Part shown: positions 33,901 through 41,304 of the stretch, in pieces
Layout: every line of letters starts with the position of its first letter
How positions within the stretch are numbered: position 1 is the stretch's first letter
Origin: Deltaproteobacteria bacterium
Lineage (GTDB): Bacteria; Myxococcota_A; Polyangia; Fen-1088
Reading direction: 5' to 3'
Length of the DNA stretch: 64,000 nt
NCBI GenBank assembly: GCA_016935975.1
Contig: JAFGPX010000145.1
Coordinates: forward strand, 1 to 64,000
Position numbers and translations under genes: made by a program
The notes under the pieces: model-generated
What the model was told of the DNA's origin: nothing
The model's database searches: none
The model's input: only the letters and a program-made list of their open reading frames with translations

Positions 33901-36150
33901 GATGTCGGCCACGCGCTCGAAGGCGCGCACGCGCAGGCGCATGTCCGGGGTGCGCTCGGCCAGACCCGAGAGCACGTCGCACAGATCGTCCCAGGCGTTG
34001 CGGCTCGCGTAGATCGCCTCCAGGGAGTCGATATCGCCGACCTGCGAATAGGCCTCGCGCAGGGCGCGCAAGACCCGCGGGTTCTCGGGCTGCGCCGCAT
34101 GCACGCGGCGCAAGGTATCCAGCGCGGCACGACCGGCGCCCAACTTCTCGAGCAGGATGAGCCCGCGCTTCTCGAGCAACGCGCAGCCCTCGGTGCTCCC
34201 CTCGCCGCCCGTGGACTCGGCCAGACGGCCGAGGATCTCGGTCAGGGCCGGCCAGCGCTTCTCGCGCTCGTAGAGCCCGACCAGGGCGGTGGTCGCGCCA
34301 CGGTCGCCCGGCACGATCTCCAACACCTCGTTCCACAGCCCGATGGCCTGACGCAAATCGGCCAAGCGCTCGGCGGCGAGCACGGCCATCTCGGCCAAAT
34401 GGTCGCGCCGGGCGCCCGCCGCGAGGTAGGGCAGCTCGCGCCGCAGGAGATCCAGCAGGGCGCGCCAAGAGCGGCCGCGCGTATAGATCTCGCGCAGGGT
34501 GGTGCGCGCTTTGTGGTCCTGCGGATCCGCCTCGAGGATCCTTTCCAGCGCGGCAATGGCGTTGTGGTGGTTGCCGAATTTCTCGATCCACAGGGCGGCG
34601 ATGCGGTGATAGAGCGCAACCCTTTGCGCGACGTCCGCCGTGGCCTGCGCTTGACGGGCCAGCACGCCGGCCAGGTCGCCCCACCGCGACTGCGCCTCGT
34701 AGCGCTCGGCCAGGGCCAAGAGCGCCTCTTGGTGATCGGGGCGCAGGGCCAAGATCGCCGCGTAGGTGTTGATGACCATGGTTTCCAGCTTCAGGCGATC
34801 CCGGTAGATGGGGACCATGTCGAGATAGCAGCCGACCTTGCCGTCGACGTCGCTGGCCGGCAGCGATTCGCACTGTTCCTTCAGGAGCTCGAGCAGCTGG
34901 TTCCACTTCTCGGCCTTGGTGTACAGGCGTCGCAGAGCCGTGACCGCCTCGGGCAGCCCGGGACGGATGCGCACCAGAAGCTTCCAGGCATCGATGGCCT
35001 TTTCCACGAGCTGCGGCCGCCGTTCGGCCGCCGTGGCCATCTCGATGCCGAAGCGAATGCGCGCCTCGGGATCGGTTTCGTTCTTCTGCGCCTGGCCGAG
35101 TAGGGCGAGCAACTGCTGGATGTCGTCCTTGGCCAGGTAGTAGGCGCGGTAGAAATCGATGACCAGCGGGTGGAAGGGCTGCACTTTCCTGACCCGACGG
35201 AAGCACTGCTCGGCCTCTTCCATCTTGGACAGGCGCTTCCAGTAGATTTCGCCGAGCGCCAGGGCGGGCGCCACCTCGGCGGGGCCGCGCTTCGCGGCCT
35301 TGAGCGCCGCCTCGTAGGTCTTGACCAGCGTATCGACGTCGGCGCCCGCCAGCGACTTCTCCAGGGCGCGCTGGGCCCGCTCGTCTGCCGGGCAGGCGGC
35401 CAAGGCCCGGCGGTAGTGCTCCTGCGCCTCCGCCGGCTGTCCGATCTTCTCGGCCAGCCGTCCGGCCTCGACCTCGGCCGCGGCCTTCTCTTCCGGCGTG
35501 GTGGCGTTGGCGATCCGCCGCGCCAGATGCTCGGCCAACTCGGGGTGCCGGCCCGCCGCGGCCAGCACCCGTTCGAGGGCCCGATCGGCGCGGCGATTGT
35601 GCGGGTCGAGCTCCAGGCCGCGGCGCAGAAGCGCCTCGGCTTCGGCCGTGACATTGCGGTGACGCAAGAGAAGCTCGGCCTCGGCCACGAAGAGAGACGC
35701 GGCCTCCGGGCCGTCCCCCGCCGCCGCGGCCTTTTCGGAGAGCGCCTCCGCTTGCTCTTGCCAGGCGGCTCCCTCGGCGTCCAGCTCTCCTTGCAGGGCC
35801 TGCGCCTCCGCATGTTCGGGCTCGATCTGCAAGGCCTCCTTGAGCGCATCGCGCGCCGCTTCGAACTGCCACAGATCGCCCCAGCAGAGTCGGGCCTTCT
35901 CCAGCAGGAGCTGCACATGCTCGGCCGGGGCCCGCGCGAGCCCAAGCTCGGCATCGACCAGATACAGGCACAGGCCGGGATGGTTGGCCGCCGCGTGGAA
36001 GGCGCGCTCGGCCGCGAGGGTCTTGGCCAGTTCCTCGGCCGCCGCGCTTGCGGACTCGGAGGCACCTATCCCGGAAAGGGCCTCCCGTGCGCTCGCGTCC
36101 TCGGGGTCCAGTCGCAAAGTTTCAAGGGCAATGGAAAGGTCGTTGGTCAT
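24925..36150 (-). CDS. Giant TPR-repeat protein (~3,742 aa)
   Basis: Single uninterrupted ORF; 34-aa TPR-like units throughout (e.g. AIAALERILEADPQDHKARTTLREIYTRGRSWRALLDLLRREL). Start MTNDLSIALETLRLDPEDASAREAL. Confidence 0.9.
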   Translation of the reverse strand: MTNDLSIALETLRLDPEDASAREALSGIGASESASAAAEELAKTLAAERAFHAAANHPGLCLYLVDAELGLARAPAEHVQLLLEKARLCWGDLWQFEAARDALKEALQIEPEHAEAQALQGELDAEGAAWQEQAEALSEKAAAAGDGPEAASLFVAEAELLLRHRNVTAEAEALLRRGLELDPHNRRADRALERVLAAAGRHPELAEHLARRIANATTPEEKAAAEVEAGRLAEKIGQPAEAQEHYRRALAACPADERAQRALEKSLAGADVDTLVKTYEAALKAAKRGPAEVAPALALGEIYWKRLSKMEEAEQCFRRVRKVQPFHPLVIDFYRAYYLAKDDIQQLLALLGQAQKNETDPEARIRFGIEMATAAERRPQLVEKAIDAWKLLVRIRPGLPEAVTALRRLYTKAEKWNQLLELLKEQCESLPASDVDGKVGCYLDMVPIYRDRLKLETMVINTYAAILALRPDHQEALLALAERYEAQSRWGDLAGVLARQAQATADVAQRVALYHRIAALWIEKFGNHHNAIAALERILEADPQDHKARTTLREIYTRGRSWRALLDLLRRELPYLAAGARRDHLAEMAVLAAERLADLRQAIGLWNEVLEIVPGDRGATTALVGLYEREKRWPALTEILGRLAESTGGEGSTEGCALLEKRGLILLEKLGAGRAALDTLRRVHAAQPENPRVLRALREAYSQVGDIDSLEAIYASRNAWDDLCDVLSGLAERTPDMRLRVRAFERVADIARNRLGQNERVIKAYEGILATEPENRAVARQAAEIYEKTERWGRLVATFEIILGPESAPALSADESLPILARARAVCEHKLQAKALAFKWCARAYRLAPTDLEVRAELERLGGEAEEWEMLLALFIERQGMGDRQGPDPEERLYLLRRCLDLLVSHVDRPTDLQRFAETILAEVPGDPEAELALIKLFTEKERWAELVQLQQVRQRRMTDPLLRAEALLRIARLEEDKLGDRKAATRSLQEAVEVEPENLRALRELARLLEAQQDFRSLAIVLMRQASLGDEAARAAALVHLGQVCEQELGEHKQATQAFLQALELDNIASGAVEGLERMFAAGAICEDDVAAVASRLAPYYELTENYAKWADALESLARVAKDDGQRKAHLEMLADLYAGPLGDSVAAYGAVRRIFELEPGNLAVRERLVQLAELVGKLPEIAESARRVLEITEEPGLRQELFMLVADVEERQPERLSDAEAALREVLKIDPLHMGAYRTLCRICKDAERWGALRDTIAARERHLPDVRQRIELLWQIIEIDEGLLYDREHATAVLGKIIELDRNDLKAYRILERHYAEAGKWRELDNLLVTETALVPRGDVADIKARRADLALSHFDAAAGALHLVAEILDLVPAHGQAVPLLERMLAAKAERPRAAEMLDGLYRASGNWQRLVEILDIEKETATEAGVIRLLERKAELQEDKLSSSAQALDTWRAVLDLDPHAERALAEAERLGGSLGRYGDLIVLYQTLADKRDPSDVAGIADLLSRAARLSMAYLVDRQAAIAAWRRVLDLDPGNAQTGGPAAEALESLYTDAGDIAGLVHVLRTRAEWPGDADERGRLLLRVADLQENRLEDLDAAVATYRGLLDGEGEAVTRAFENLDRIFQRTKQTRERVELLKRWLDHLDLPARRNMRFLISGLAEKELGDLDEAVSTVRPILDEMPEDREALATLVRLYQAQALPAEHLEILERLLALAGNDGERIDLLRQIAGLLKGPLGRAAEALDRWREILRLQPRDEAAQAEVDALLGAEDVSLRFAAAETLEPIYAKAGEHAKLAAILRVQISLAEDGHSRVGYRTRLAGIEESQLKDKKAAFVTWAAAIKDATSDPELDRLLDAYERVAAALGEDTILDIIDLYRAIEPDILAETIRMRVQQTVAKLAIKLGDLSLATDYYSRIVERRPDDDHALEALERIYEQQGDDEHLFDVLLRRAELAGSEKAELALRRRAALLARKLGRHEEAIIAWERVWSIQSTNGEAVAALEDLYTELGRWEDLAGLLERRLEQGVSAGMAIDLRFRLAEIHLQQLANRYRALEYLGAVLAGEPEHAGTIAILEGMLSDPEVAVEAANLLEAVYIKRNAWKDLVGIDSLRLKFSEDPTLRLAWTQRIAQVYEEQIEDLDEAFNWYGRVFQERPTDPEAQEQLVRLAPKQNRWRDLGRLLDQYLDEEAGNSDEVLAVVRIAIRVYDQELGDHDNARRYYRRYLEALPGERAASEIYEEALTRWEAWRELRDLLDEQSRIVEAVPQKVALLHRSAHLSDEKLGEPLAAIDALRTILDLDPSDARAAAALADLLEREARWDDLRDHLVWMIASAEDAHGKDELTIRLARVEAEHLGNAATAVDHYGEVLLRTPGNVEAVAALEALLTESELRPRVAELLEPALRTIRDLRRLADILEIRLESVEDTERRIEALREIATLEMHLGRQRESLAARGRAWLEDVTNAETLVEVDSQAAGLGEFEAFVGILDKGIALAVDPDLSADLCAHKANILDARIKDPERAIEAWRAALASRPDYEDAFVALERLLEDAGRTVELCETLEKHAEAVVEAPRREALIRRVAGLCEAPLADLPKAITAWRAVLELDQMNVEALDALARLYAATEDWQNLVETLQHKIESSTDARLLRALHFQAAELLDEKLGQLSDAAEHLRQIIDVAPEDMDALDMLASVYLREKRHAELVDVLDRRARLTGTGVERDTLLYQAAHVTEHELLDPRDAITRYRGILDGNPSHGESRAALWALARGEDCRLPALEALEPLLRLGQEWQALRECLSLRLSVLDLPAERLEVLADLAQVEEVALGDRAAAFATWARALAEDSTSAEAMTALERLAGETGNFVGLAEVYEERLKSVYDSELQVKLGSRLADLYEHTLAKPERAVELWREVETLPGGESLALSRQEVILRQLGRHQELADVLAREAEVATQPAQQADFWAALGELRLGLLGERDGAISAFRSALDAVPKHAQAVTALRTLALGPEPPVEALDILEPLAEEESDFVGLVTLLEARLAILEDASDRAALLRRIAEICESKLADLPRTLEVLGRALVAEPSSHETVTNLERVAEAGGALALAAQHIEAVLDAVEPMMFAEMAMRAARLRLQSAEPASEEAALQLYARVLEADSENVAALEALDGLYRRRGDPLRLAEILERRGALELDPARRLALYGEAAGLHEGSGNLAAAIAAWRLGREGDETDQTAIDELARLYEAAGEREEQVQILREKARMLDDGQQRCAVLMQVVAITAGPLGDVDGAVNAIKEALDADSDNPEALEALVELEERRGDFAALEEALLRQASALTGAAQLAVLAKLAGNAAEHLNDGDRALVYLQQILAADPQNAAAFAETERLLTSLERWHELIEMLERRADAEAERGNREEELACRVKVAAIWGEKLGAEDSALEALGAVLARDPQHFPSLLAVARIHESQERWPEASEALAKASDAAATVQEKADVFCRRAAVAAATGGSPEDVAALYRLALANDPVWLPAVVALEALARKTGDHAQLVVQLLARLALEKDPAKRKSILSEVASLYLGPLGKPGEAVAPLEQLVKLCPGDLAVQENLGRALIASGRVDEGEVVLGQLVEQMGKARRQKDVARVQGMLGGFAEERGDLAAAKQWYVAAYQIDPTQARVLGALARLSLRQSDAESARRYLRTLLLQSFDEKAAGITKAEVYLALGNLHREAGENAKARNMFERGLETDPRNEALKQALASTPK

Positions 36151-36378
36151 GTGGGGAATCCAAGCCTCCGCGCCGGTCAGGTAGCCTCGGGACAGGTTCC
36201 TGACTATAGCGCCGAACGCCCCCGCCCGTATCGGTAAACCCGCGCCCAAGAAACGCTTTTGCCGGCGGGGGCTCGGCTGGCGTTGCCCCGCCGGTCAAGC
36301 GTCCTTTCGCGGTTCCCGACCGGCCCGCCTGTGTGTATGCTGCCCGATGCTGCAACTCCCCCCAACCGGAGGCCCACC

Positions 36379-37419
36379 ATGAAAACAGGGATGACCGGGA
36401 AGCCATCTACCACACTGCTGATCCTCGCCGCGGCGCTCGCAGGGACCGCCTGCAAGCAGGAAGCCGAGGGCCCGCCGCCGTGCTGCAAGCAGATCGACAT
36501 ACCGCCGGGCGTGCCAAAATTCATCATCGTCGCCGACGACGTGTCGGGGCCCTCGGACGGGCTGAAGGTCATGATCCGGGCGGGCATGCTCCAGCCGGTC
36601 AAGCGCGACCAGATCTACGCGCCGATGAAACTGCTCTACGCGAACGTCATGAAACGCACCATCCTCGAGCCCATCCATTTCGAGGGCTGGTTCTACGCGT
36701 CGGAGGCCGAGGCCCGAAGCGGTGGCGAAGGCAAACTCATCGCCAAGGTCGTGCGCGAACAGACCGATCGCGCCCCCAAGTGCGAGAACAACCTCAAGTA
36801 CGACTTCGCGGAGCAGATCGAGCGGGCCTTCATCCACAGCACGCGCGGCGAGCAGGAGCTGCAGGAGGATCTCAACGACACCTGCCATATCGCCGAAAAG
36901 AAGAAGGTGGAACGCTACGACGAGAAGTTCCGGCTCAAGACCAGCTACAAGGTCGATGTCGGCAACCAGGCCGTCGAGATCAACTACCCCTACGTCGAAA
37001 TGGGCAAGGACGAATACGTGGCCAACCTCAAGATCAACTCGGCGATGGCGGCCTGGGCCGAATACATGACCTCCATGTTCGCGAAGGCCGAAGAACTCAA
37101 GTCCCTGACCTTCGTCGGCATGTGGAACGACGAGCCGGTCGTCAAGATCTCGGTGTCGCGCGAGCAGTTCAACAACATCCTGTCCCGCCTGCAGGAAACC
37201 GTCGCCGCGCACGCCGCCATCACCTTCCAGAGCATCGGCATGGGCGCCAAGAGCTCCGAGGCGGCCGAAAAGGAGCAGGAGCAGTTCAAGAGCAAGACCT
37301 ACAAAGACGCTCTCGCCAGGCTACCCAAGGAGCAGGTCAGCGTCTCGCCCAAGCTCAAGTGGGTGGGTGGCTGGAGGCCGGAGAAGAAGTGGGGCGGGAA
37401 GAAGAAAGGCCGGAGGTAG
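36379..37419 (+). CDS. Lipoprotein of unknown function
   Basis: MKTGMTGKPSTTLLILAAALAGTAC lipobox; no recognised domain. Confidence 0.8.
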   Translation: MKTGMTGKPSTTLLILAAALAGTACKQEAEGPPPCCKQIDIPPGVPKFIIVADDVSGPSDGLKVMIRAGMLQPVKRDQIYAPMKLLYANVMKRTILEPIHFEGWFYASEAEARSGGEGKLIAKVVREQTDRAPKCENNLKYDFAEQIERAFIHSTRGEQELQEDLNDTCHIAEKKKVERYDEKFRLKTSYKVDVGNQAVEINYPYVEMGKDEYVANLKINSAMAAWAEYMTSMFAKAEELKSLTFVGMWNDEPVVKISVSREQFNNILSRLQETVAAHAAITFQSIGMGAKSSEAAEKEQEQFKSKTYKDALARLPKEQVSVSPKLKWVGGWRPEKKWGGKKKGRR

Positions 37420-37447
37420 AGAGCGCAGAGGAAGACGAGAGCGCAGA

Positions 37448-37476
37448 GGGGTTCGGCCTTGGGCCGAGCCCCTTTT
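37448..37476 (+). terminator. Rho-independent terminator
   Basis: ggggttcggcc-ttg-ggccgagcccc-tttt: 11-bp stem with one G.T pair, 3-nt loop, T run, 29 bp after the lipoprotein stop. Confidence 0.75.
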
Positions 37477-37819
37477 CTTGTGCCGGCTCGCAGGCTGCGC
37501 GAGGCGCGGCCTGCGAAGCGCGGCTCGCGGGTCCCGTGGGGGTGGACGTGGGCGTCAGCGAGTTCGCGGGCGGTACGCGGGGAGCGCGGGCCACGAACGT
37601 ACGCTGCAAAACGCGCCCGCCAACCACGACCCGCGGGCCGAACACGCTCACGCTACCGCTCGCGGGCACACGGTGCGGACACCTGGCCGGCTTGCGTGGC
37701 TCCTGCAACAGCCGCTCTCGAGATGATGGGAAGGGCGAGCCAGAAGAGAAGGGCCCGGACTTCCGTCCGAGCCCCGGTTTCTGTTCCCTCCCTACCCTCT
37801 GCGCCCTCCGTTGTCGCTG

Positions 37820-39007
37820 CTACTGGTACAGGACGACGATCTCGACCCGGTGGTTGGCGGCGCGGCCCGCGGCGGTACGGCCGTCGGCGATGGGGTCGGC
37901 GCCGCCTTGCCCGTTGGTCATCATGCGCCTGGCCTCCACGCCGCGGGTGACCAAGGCGTTGTACACCGTCTGGGCGCGCGCCGCTGACAAGGCCAGGTTG
38001 GACGATGCCCTGCCGCGGCTGTCGGTGTGACCGATGACCTGCACCGGGAAGCTCGCGTACTCCGGCTTCTTGAGCAGCTCGCCGATGGGATTCAGCACCA
38101 TGTCCTTGCCCGCTCCAATCACGGTCTGTCGCTTGATGAAGAGCAGGGTGGCGGGCACGGAGATGACCACGCGCTGCAGCGAGCCCTTGATATCGCGGCG
38201 AACGTTGACGCCGGGTAGGCGCAAAGCGTCCGCGTGGAAAGCGTCGGCCTTCTTGCGAATCGCCTCGGCCGCCGCATCACGTTCGTAGCTCGGCTTGGCC
38301 GCAGCCGCCGCGTCCTGGGCCGTCTTCTTGGCGATGCCGGCGCTGGCCTGGGCCTGTTCCATCTGCCCGGCCTGGAACTCCGCCTGGGCCTTGGCCAGAA
38401 TCTGGGACGCCGACTTGTAGAGCTCGGGCGCGTACTTCTCGGCGTCCACGGTGTCCGCGGTCTTGAGGGCCAGCTCGGCGTCGGCGATGCGGTCGCCGGT
38501 GTCCGCACGCAGCTTCTCCTGCGCCAGTTTCTCTTCGTTGGCCTTCTTGTCCGCGGCCATCTGCGCCGCCAGCGACTTCATCTCCTCGCTCTGTTGCGCC
38601 GCCTTGTTGAGCAGGCCGATCTTCTCCTTCTCGTCGTCGAGATCCTTCTGCACCGCCTTCTGCTCTTCCTCGATCACCGCCAGGGCGTCCTCGGCCTCGG
38701 CGATGCGGGCATTCGACTTGTCCTGATCGGCCAGCGCCAGGGCGTGCCGGTAGAAGATCTGCCCGAGCAGGGCGTGGTTGACCGACTCGCCCAGATCGTT
38801 GCTCTGCCACTTGTCGGTCGCCGCTGCGAGCGCCTTGTCGGCCTTCTTGCACAGGTCGGGCGCCCGTTTCCGCGCCGCCGACAAGCCGGGATCGGCGCGC
38901 AGCTCTTCGAGCGCGTCCAGCTCGCGGGGTTTGGGCGGCGTCGCGCACCCGACGACAAGCGTGGTCACGAGCAAAGACAGGAAACAAGAACGAAGCATGG
39001 TGGACAT
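37820..39007 (-). CDS. OmpA-family lipoprotein with coiled-coil region
   Basis: LLVTTLVVGCATPP lipobox; Glu/Lys/Ala coiled coil; C-terminal VIGHTDSRGRASSNLALSAARAQTVYNALVTRGVEARRM...NHRVEIVV. Confidence 0.9.
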   Translation of the reverse strand: MSTMLRSCFLSLLVTTLVVGCATPPKPRELDALEELRADPGLSAARKRAPDLCKKADKALAAATDKWQSNDLGESVNHALLGQIFYRHALALADQDKSNARIAEAEDALAVIEEEQKAVQKDLDDEKEKIGLLNKAAQQSEEMKSLAAQMAADKKANEEKLAQEKLRADTGDRIADAELALKTADTVDAEKYAPELYKSASQILAKAQAEFQAGQMEQAQASAGIAKKTAQDAAAAAKPSYERDAAAEAIRKKADAFHADALRLPGVNVRRDIKGSLQRVVISVPATLLFIKRQTVIGAGKDMVLNPIGELLKKPEYASFPVQVIGHTDSRGRASSNLALSAARAQTVYNALVTRGVEARRMMTNGQGGADPIADGRTAAGRAANHRVEIVVLYQ

Positions 39008-39033
39008 AGCGATTCTCCCAGTCTCTGCGGTCT

Positions 39034-39453
39034 TCATACCTTGCCCTCCAGTCGCGCCTTCTCCAGTTTGGCCTTCTCGAGCGCCTTCTTGGTTCGCGCG
39101 AGCTGGCTCCTCGCTCGCTTGACCTCGTTCTCCTTGGCCACGACCTGGGCCGCCAACTTGGCGGCCACCAGCCGCTGGCGAACCATGTTGGCCTGCGCAT
39201 TGCAGCGATCGAGCACGATGCGTACTTCCTCGTACTTCTCTTGCGAGCGCAGGGTCCAGGCGTTGTCCAGCCACGACCGCATGAAGGTGATATCGGTGTT
39301 CACCGTCTTCTGGTCATCCTGCCGCTCGAGATCGTTGGTGGTCTGCTTGAGATAGTCGATCTGCCGCTGCAGATCGTCGGCCTCGCCGGCCCGCGCCGCC
39401 AGCGGTACGGCCAGGAAGGCCAAGAACAGGAAGATGGTTGCGTATCTCGTCAT
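39034..39453 (-). CDS. Small exported coiled-coil protein, probable operon with OmpA-like gene
   Basis: MTRYATIFLFLAFLAVPLAARA signal peptide, then DDLQRQIDYLKQTTNDLERQ... heptad-rich. Confidence 0.8.
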   Translation of the reverse strand: MTRYATIFLFLAFLAVPLAARAGEADDLQRQIDYLKQTTNDLERQDDQKTVNTDITFMRSWLDNAWTLRSQEKYEEVRIVLDRCNAQANMVRQRLVAAKLAAQVVAKENEVKRARSQLARTKKALEKAKLEKARLEGKV

Positions 39454-39606
39454 GTTTTCCTCGTCAGGTTGCGCTCCGCAGATATGTTCATGGCTAGGCG
39501 CTTGCCACGTCAACCTTAAAAATCGAATGCGCCGGAATCCCGCTCCGCCCTCTTGACGAGGCCACCACGCTCGCGGCATACATTGGCGTCCTCGCAACTG
39601 CTTCTG

Positions 39607-39678
39607 GTGGGCGTAGCTCAATGGTAGAGCATCGGACTGTGGCTCCGAGGGCTGGGGGTTCGAAACCCCTCGCCCACC
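39607..39678 (+). tRNA. tRNA-His(GTG)
   Basis: GTGGGCG TA GCTC AATGGTA GAGC A TCGGA CTGTGGC TCCGA GGGCT GGGGG TTCGAAA CCCCT CGCCCAC C; anticodon GTG; G precedes position 1 (39606) as expected for G-1. Confidence 0.95.
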
Positions 39679-40048
39679 CAGGAAATGCCCGTTGGGGCGT
39701 GACGTGGCCAACTGGAAGTCGAGCGCGGCCGCCGGCACGACGCCGTCATCGCGGATCCGCCGACCGCGTCCGCCGCGCGCCCCTCGCGGTGTCCGACGAA
39801 GCGCCCCCCAAGCTCATCGCCGTGGCGGCCGAGCCGCCGCCACGGGCCATCGGAGTCCTCCGGATCTCCGCCAGTAGCCGCCGCGGTCCCGCCCTGCGAC
39901 GCCATGTCGAGGAAGGCATTCGCGTGTCCGGACGGCGCGGTGCGCTCCCGAGAATAGGCGGGCTGCCGCCCGATTCCCCCGCTCCGCCTGGCTGGCCGGA
40001 GTCACCCTGTCTGGAAATCCACCGGCTTTTCGGCCACGAGCGAGTAAC

Positions 40049-41185
40049 ATGTTCCGCGGCATGAGAAGACTTCTGCCCGCCGTGCTGATGACCGCCGCCT
40101 GCGGCACGAACGAGTCGCTCGTGCTCGACGCGGCCGCCGAGCACTTCGCCAGCGACTTGCCCGCGCCGGCGGGCGATGCGCCGATTTCCCTCATCGTGGA
40201 TTTCGCCGTCGAGAACTGCCCGGATTTCGATCCCGTCAAACGCACCTGCACCGGCAAGGTTCCACTGGCCGTTCGTTTCGTGCCGCTGGCCACCACCACC
40301 ATCACCAACTACTTCTGGTATTTCGGCGACGCCCCGGACTACAACACCGAAACCGCGCCCAACCACGTCTACGCCGCGCCCGGCGTCTACCACGTCACGA
40401 TGGTCGCCATGGGCACGAGCGGGGCCGTGGTGACCAAGACCCACGCCGACTTCATCGTGGCCCAGGCCAACACCGTGGGCGATCCATGCGAAGACAACGC
40501 GCAGTGCGAGCCAGGGACTTTCTGCCTGTGCCCGCCCGGCGCCGCCTGCACCGGCGGCCCAGCGCGCGGCATGTGCACCACCGAGTGCTCCGCCACGGGC
40601 CTGTGCGGCGAAGGCCAAGTCTGTGCCGGCCTGCGAACCAGCACGCCGCAGTCACCGGAACCCTGGCAGACCTCCCTGTGCCTGCCCGCATGCACGACGG
40701 ACGCGGACTGCGGCGCGGGGCTGCGCTGTCGGCCCCTGCCGCCGGGGCCGGCCGGCATTTCCTGGGTGCGCGGCTGTTTCTCCGAGATACCGCGCGACGT
40801 CGGCGACCCGTGCATGGACGGCAACGGCGACCGACGCGATGACCTGTGTGCGAGCGGGATGTGCGCCGACATCGGCGCCTTGGGCATGTGCACCGCGACA
40901 TGCCAATACGACTCCTGTCCGCCCGGCTCGGACTGCGCCATGCTGGGCGACGGACGAAAACTGTGCCTCCGCCCGTGCATCGGCAGCTACACCTGCGCCA
41001 GGGATCCGCTGCTCACCTGTGTCGTGCCCGGCTCGGGCGATCTCGGCTACCGCGTGCCCAGCGGGGGCGGCGCCAGTTCTGCCTCGGTCTACTGCGCGCC
41101 CAAGCCCTGCACCGCGAACGACGACTGCCTGCCGACGGGAACCTGCGTAGTCGCGGCCGGCGGCGGCCATTGCGTGCGCCGGTGA
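40049..41185 (+). CDS. PKD-domain, Cys-rich lipoprotein
   Basis: LMTAACG lipobox; PKD core NYFWYFGDAPDYNTETAPNHVYAAPGVYHVTMVA; Cys-rich GDPCEDNAQCEPGTFCLCPPGAAC..CTTDADCGAGLRC. Confidence 0.83.
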   Translation: MFRGMRRLLPAVLMTAACGTNESLVLDAAAEHFASDLPAPAGDAPISLIVDFAVENCPDFDPVKRTCTGKVPLAVRFVPLATTTITNYFWYFGDAPDYNTETAPNHVYAAPGVYHVTMVAMGTSGAVVTKTHADFIVAQANTVGDPCEDNAQCEPGTFCLCPPGAACTGGPARGMCTTECSATGLCGEGQVCAGLRTSTPQSPEPWQTSLCLPACTTDADCGAGLRCRPLPPGPAGISWVRGCFSEIPRDVGDPCMDGNGDRRDDLCASGMCADIGALGMCTATCQYDSCPPGSDCAMLGDGRKLCLRPCIGSYTCARDPLLTCVVPGSGDLGYRVPSGGGASSASVYCAPKPCTANDDCLPTGTCVVAAGGGHCVRR

Positions 41186-41304
41186 CCGCCTTCCCCGGCC
41201 TTCGAGTCGGTAGCGACCCGCGGGTCTGGCTGCGTTGCGGGTGAACACGCCCGCGAGGATGAGCCATGCGGCGGCCAGCGGCCGAGCGCGAGGGAAGACG
41301 TGCC

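Noticed and set aside
31756-35103. 1115-aa + strand ORF antisense to the giant TPR gene
   Set aside because: Same reason; no recognisable motif, while the - strand has continuous TPR repeats.
39553-39584. Possible sigma70-type promoter (TTGACG ... TACATT) before tRNA-His
   Set aside because: Spacing (~20 nt) and -10 match are poor; not enough to call without TSS data.
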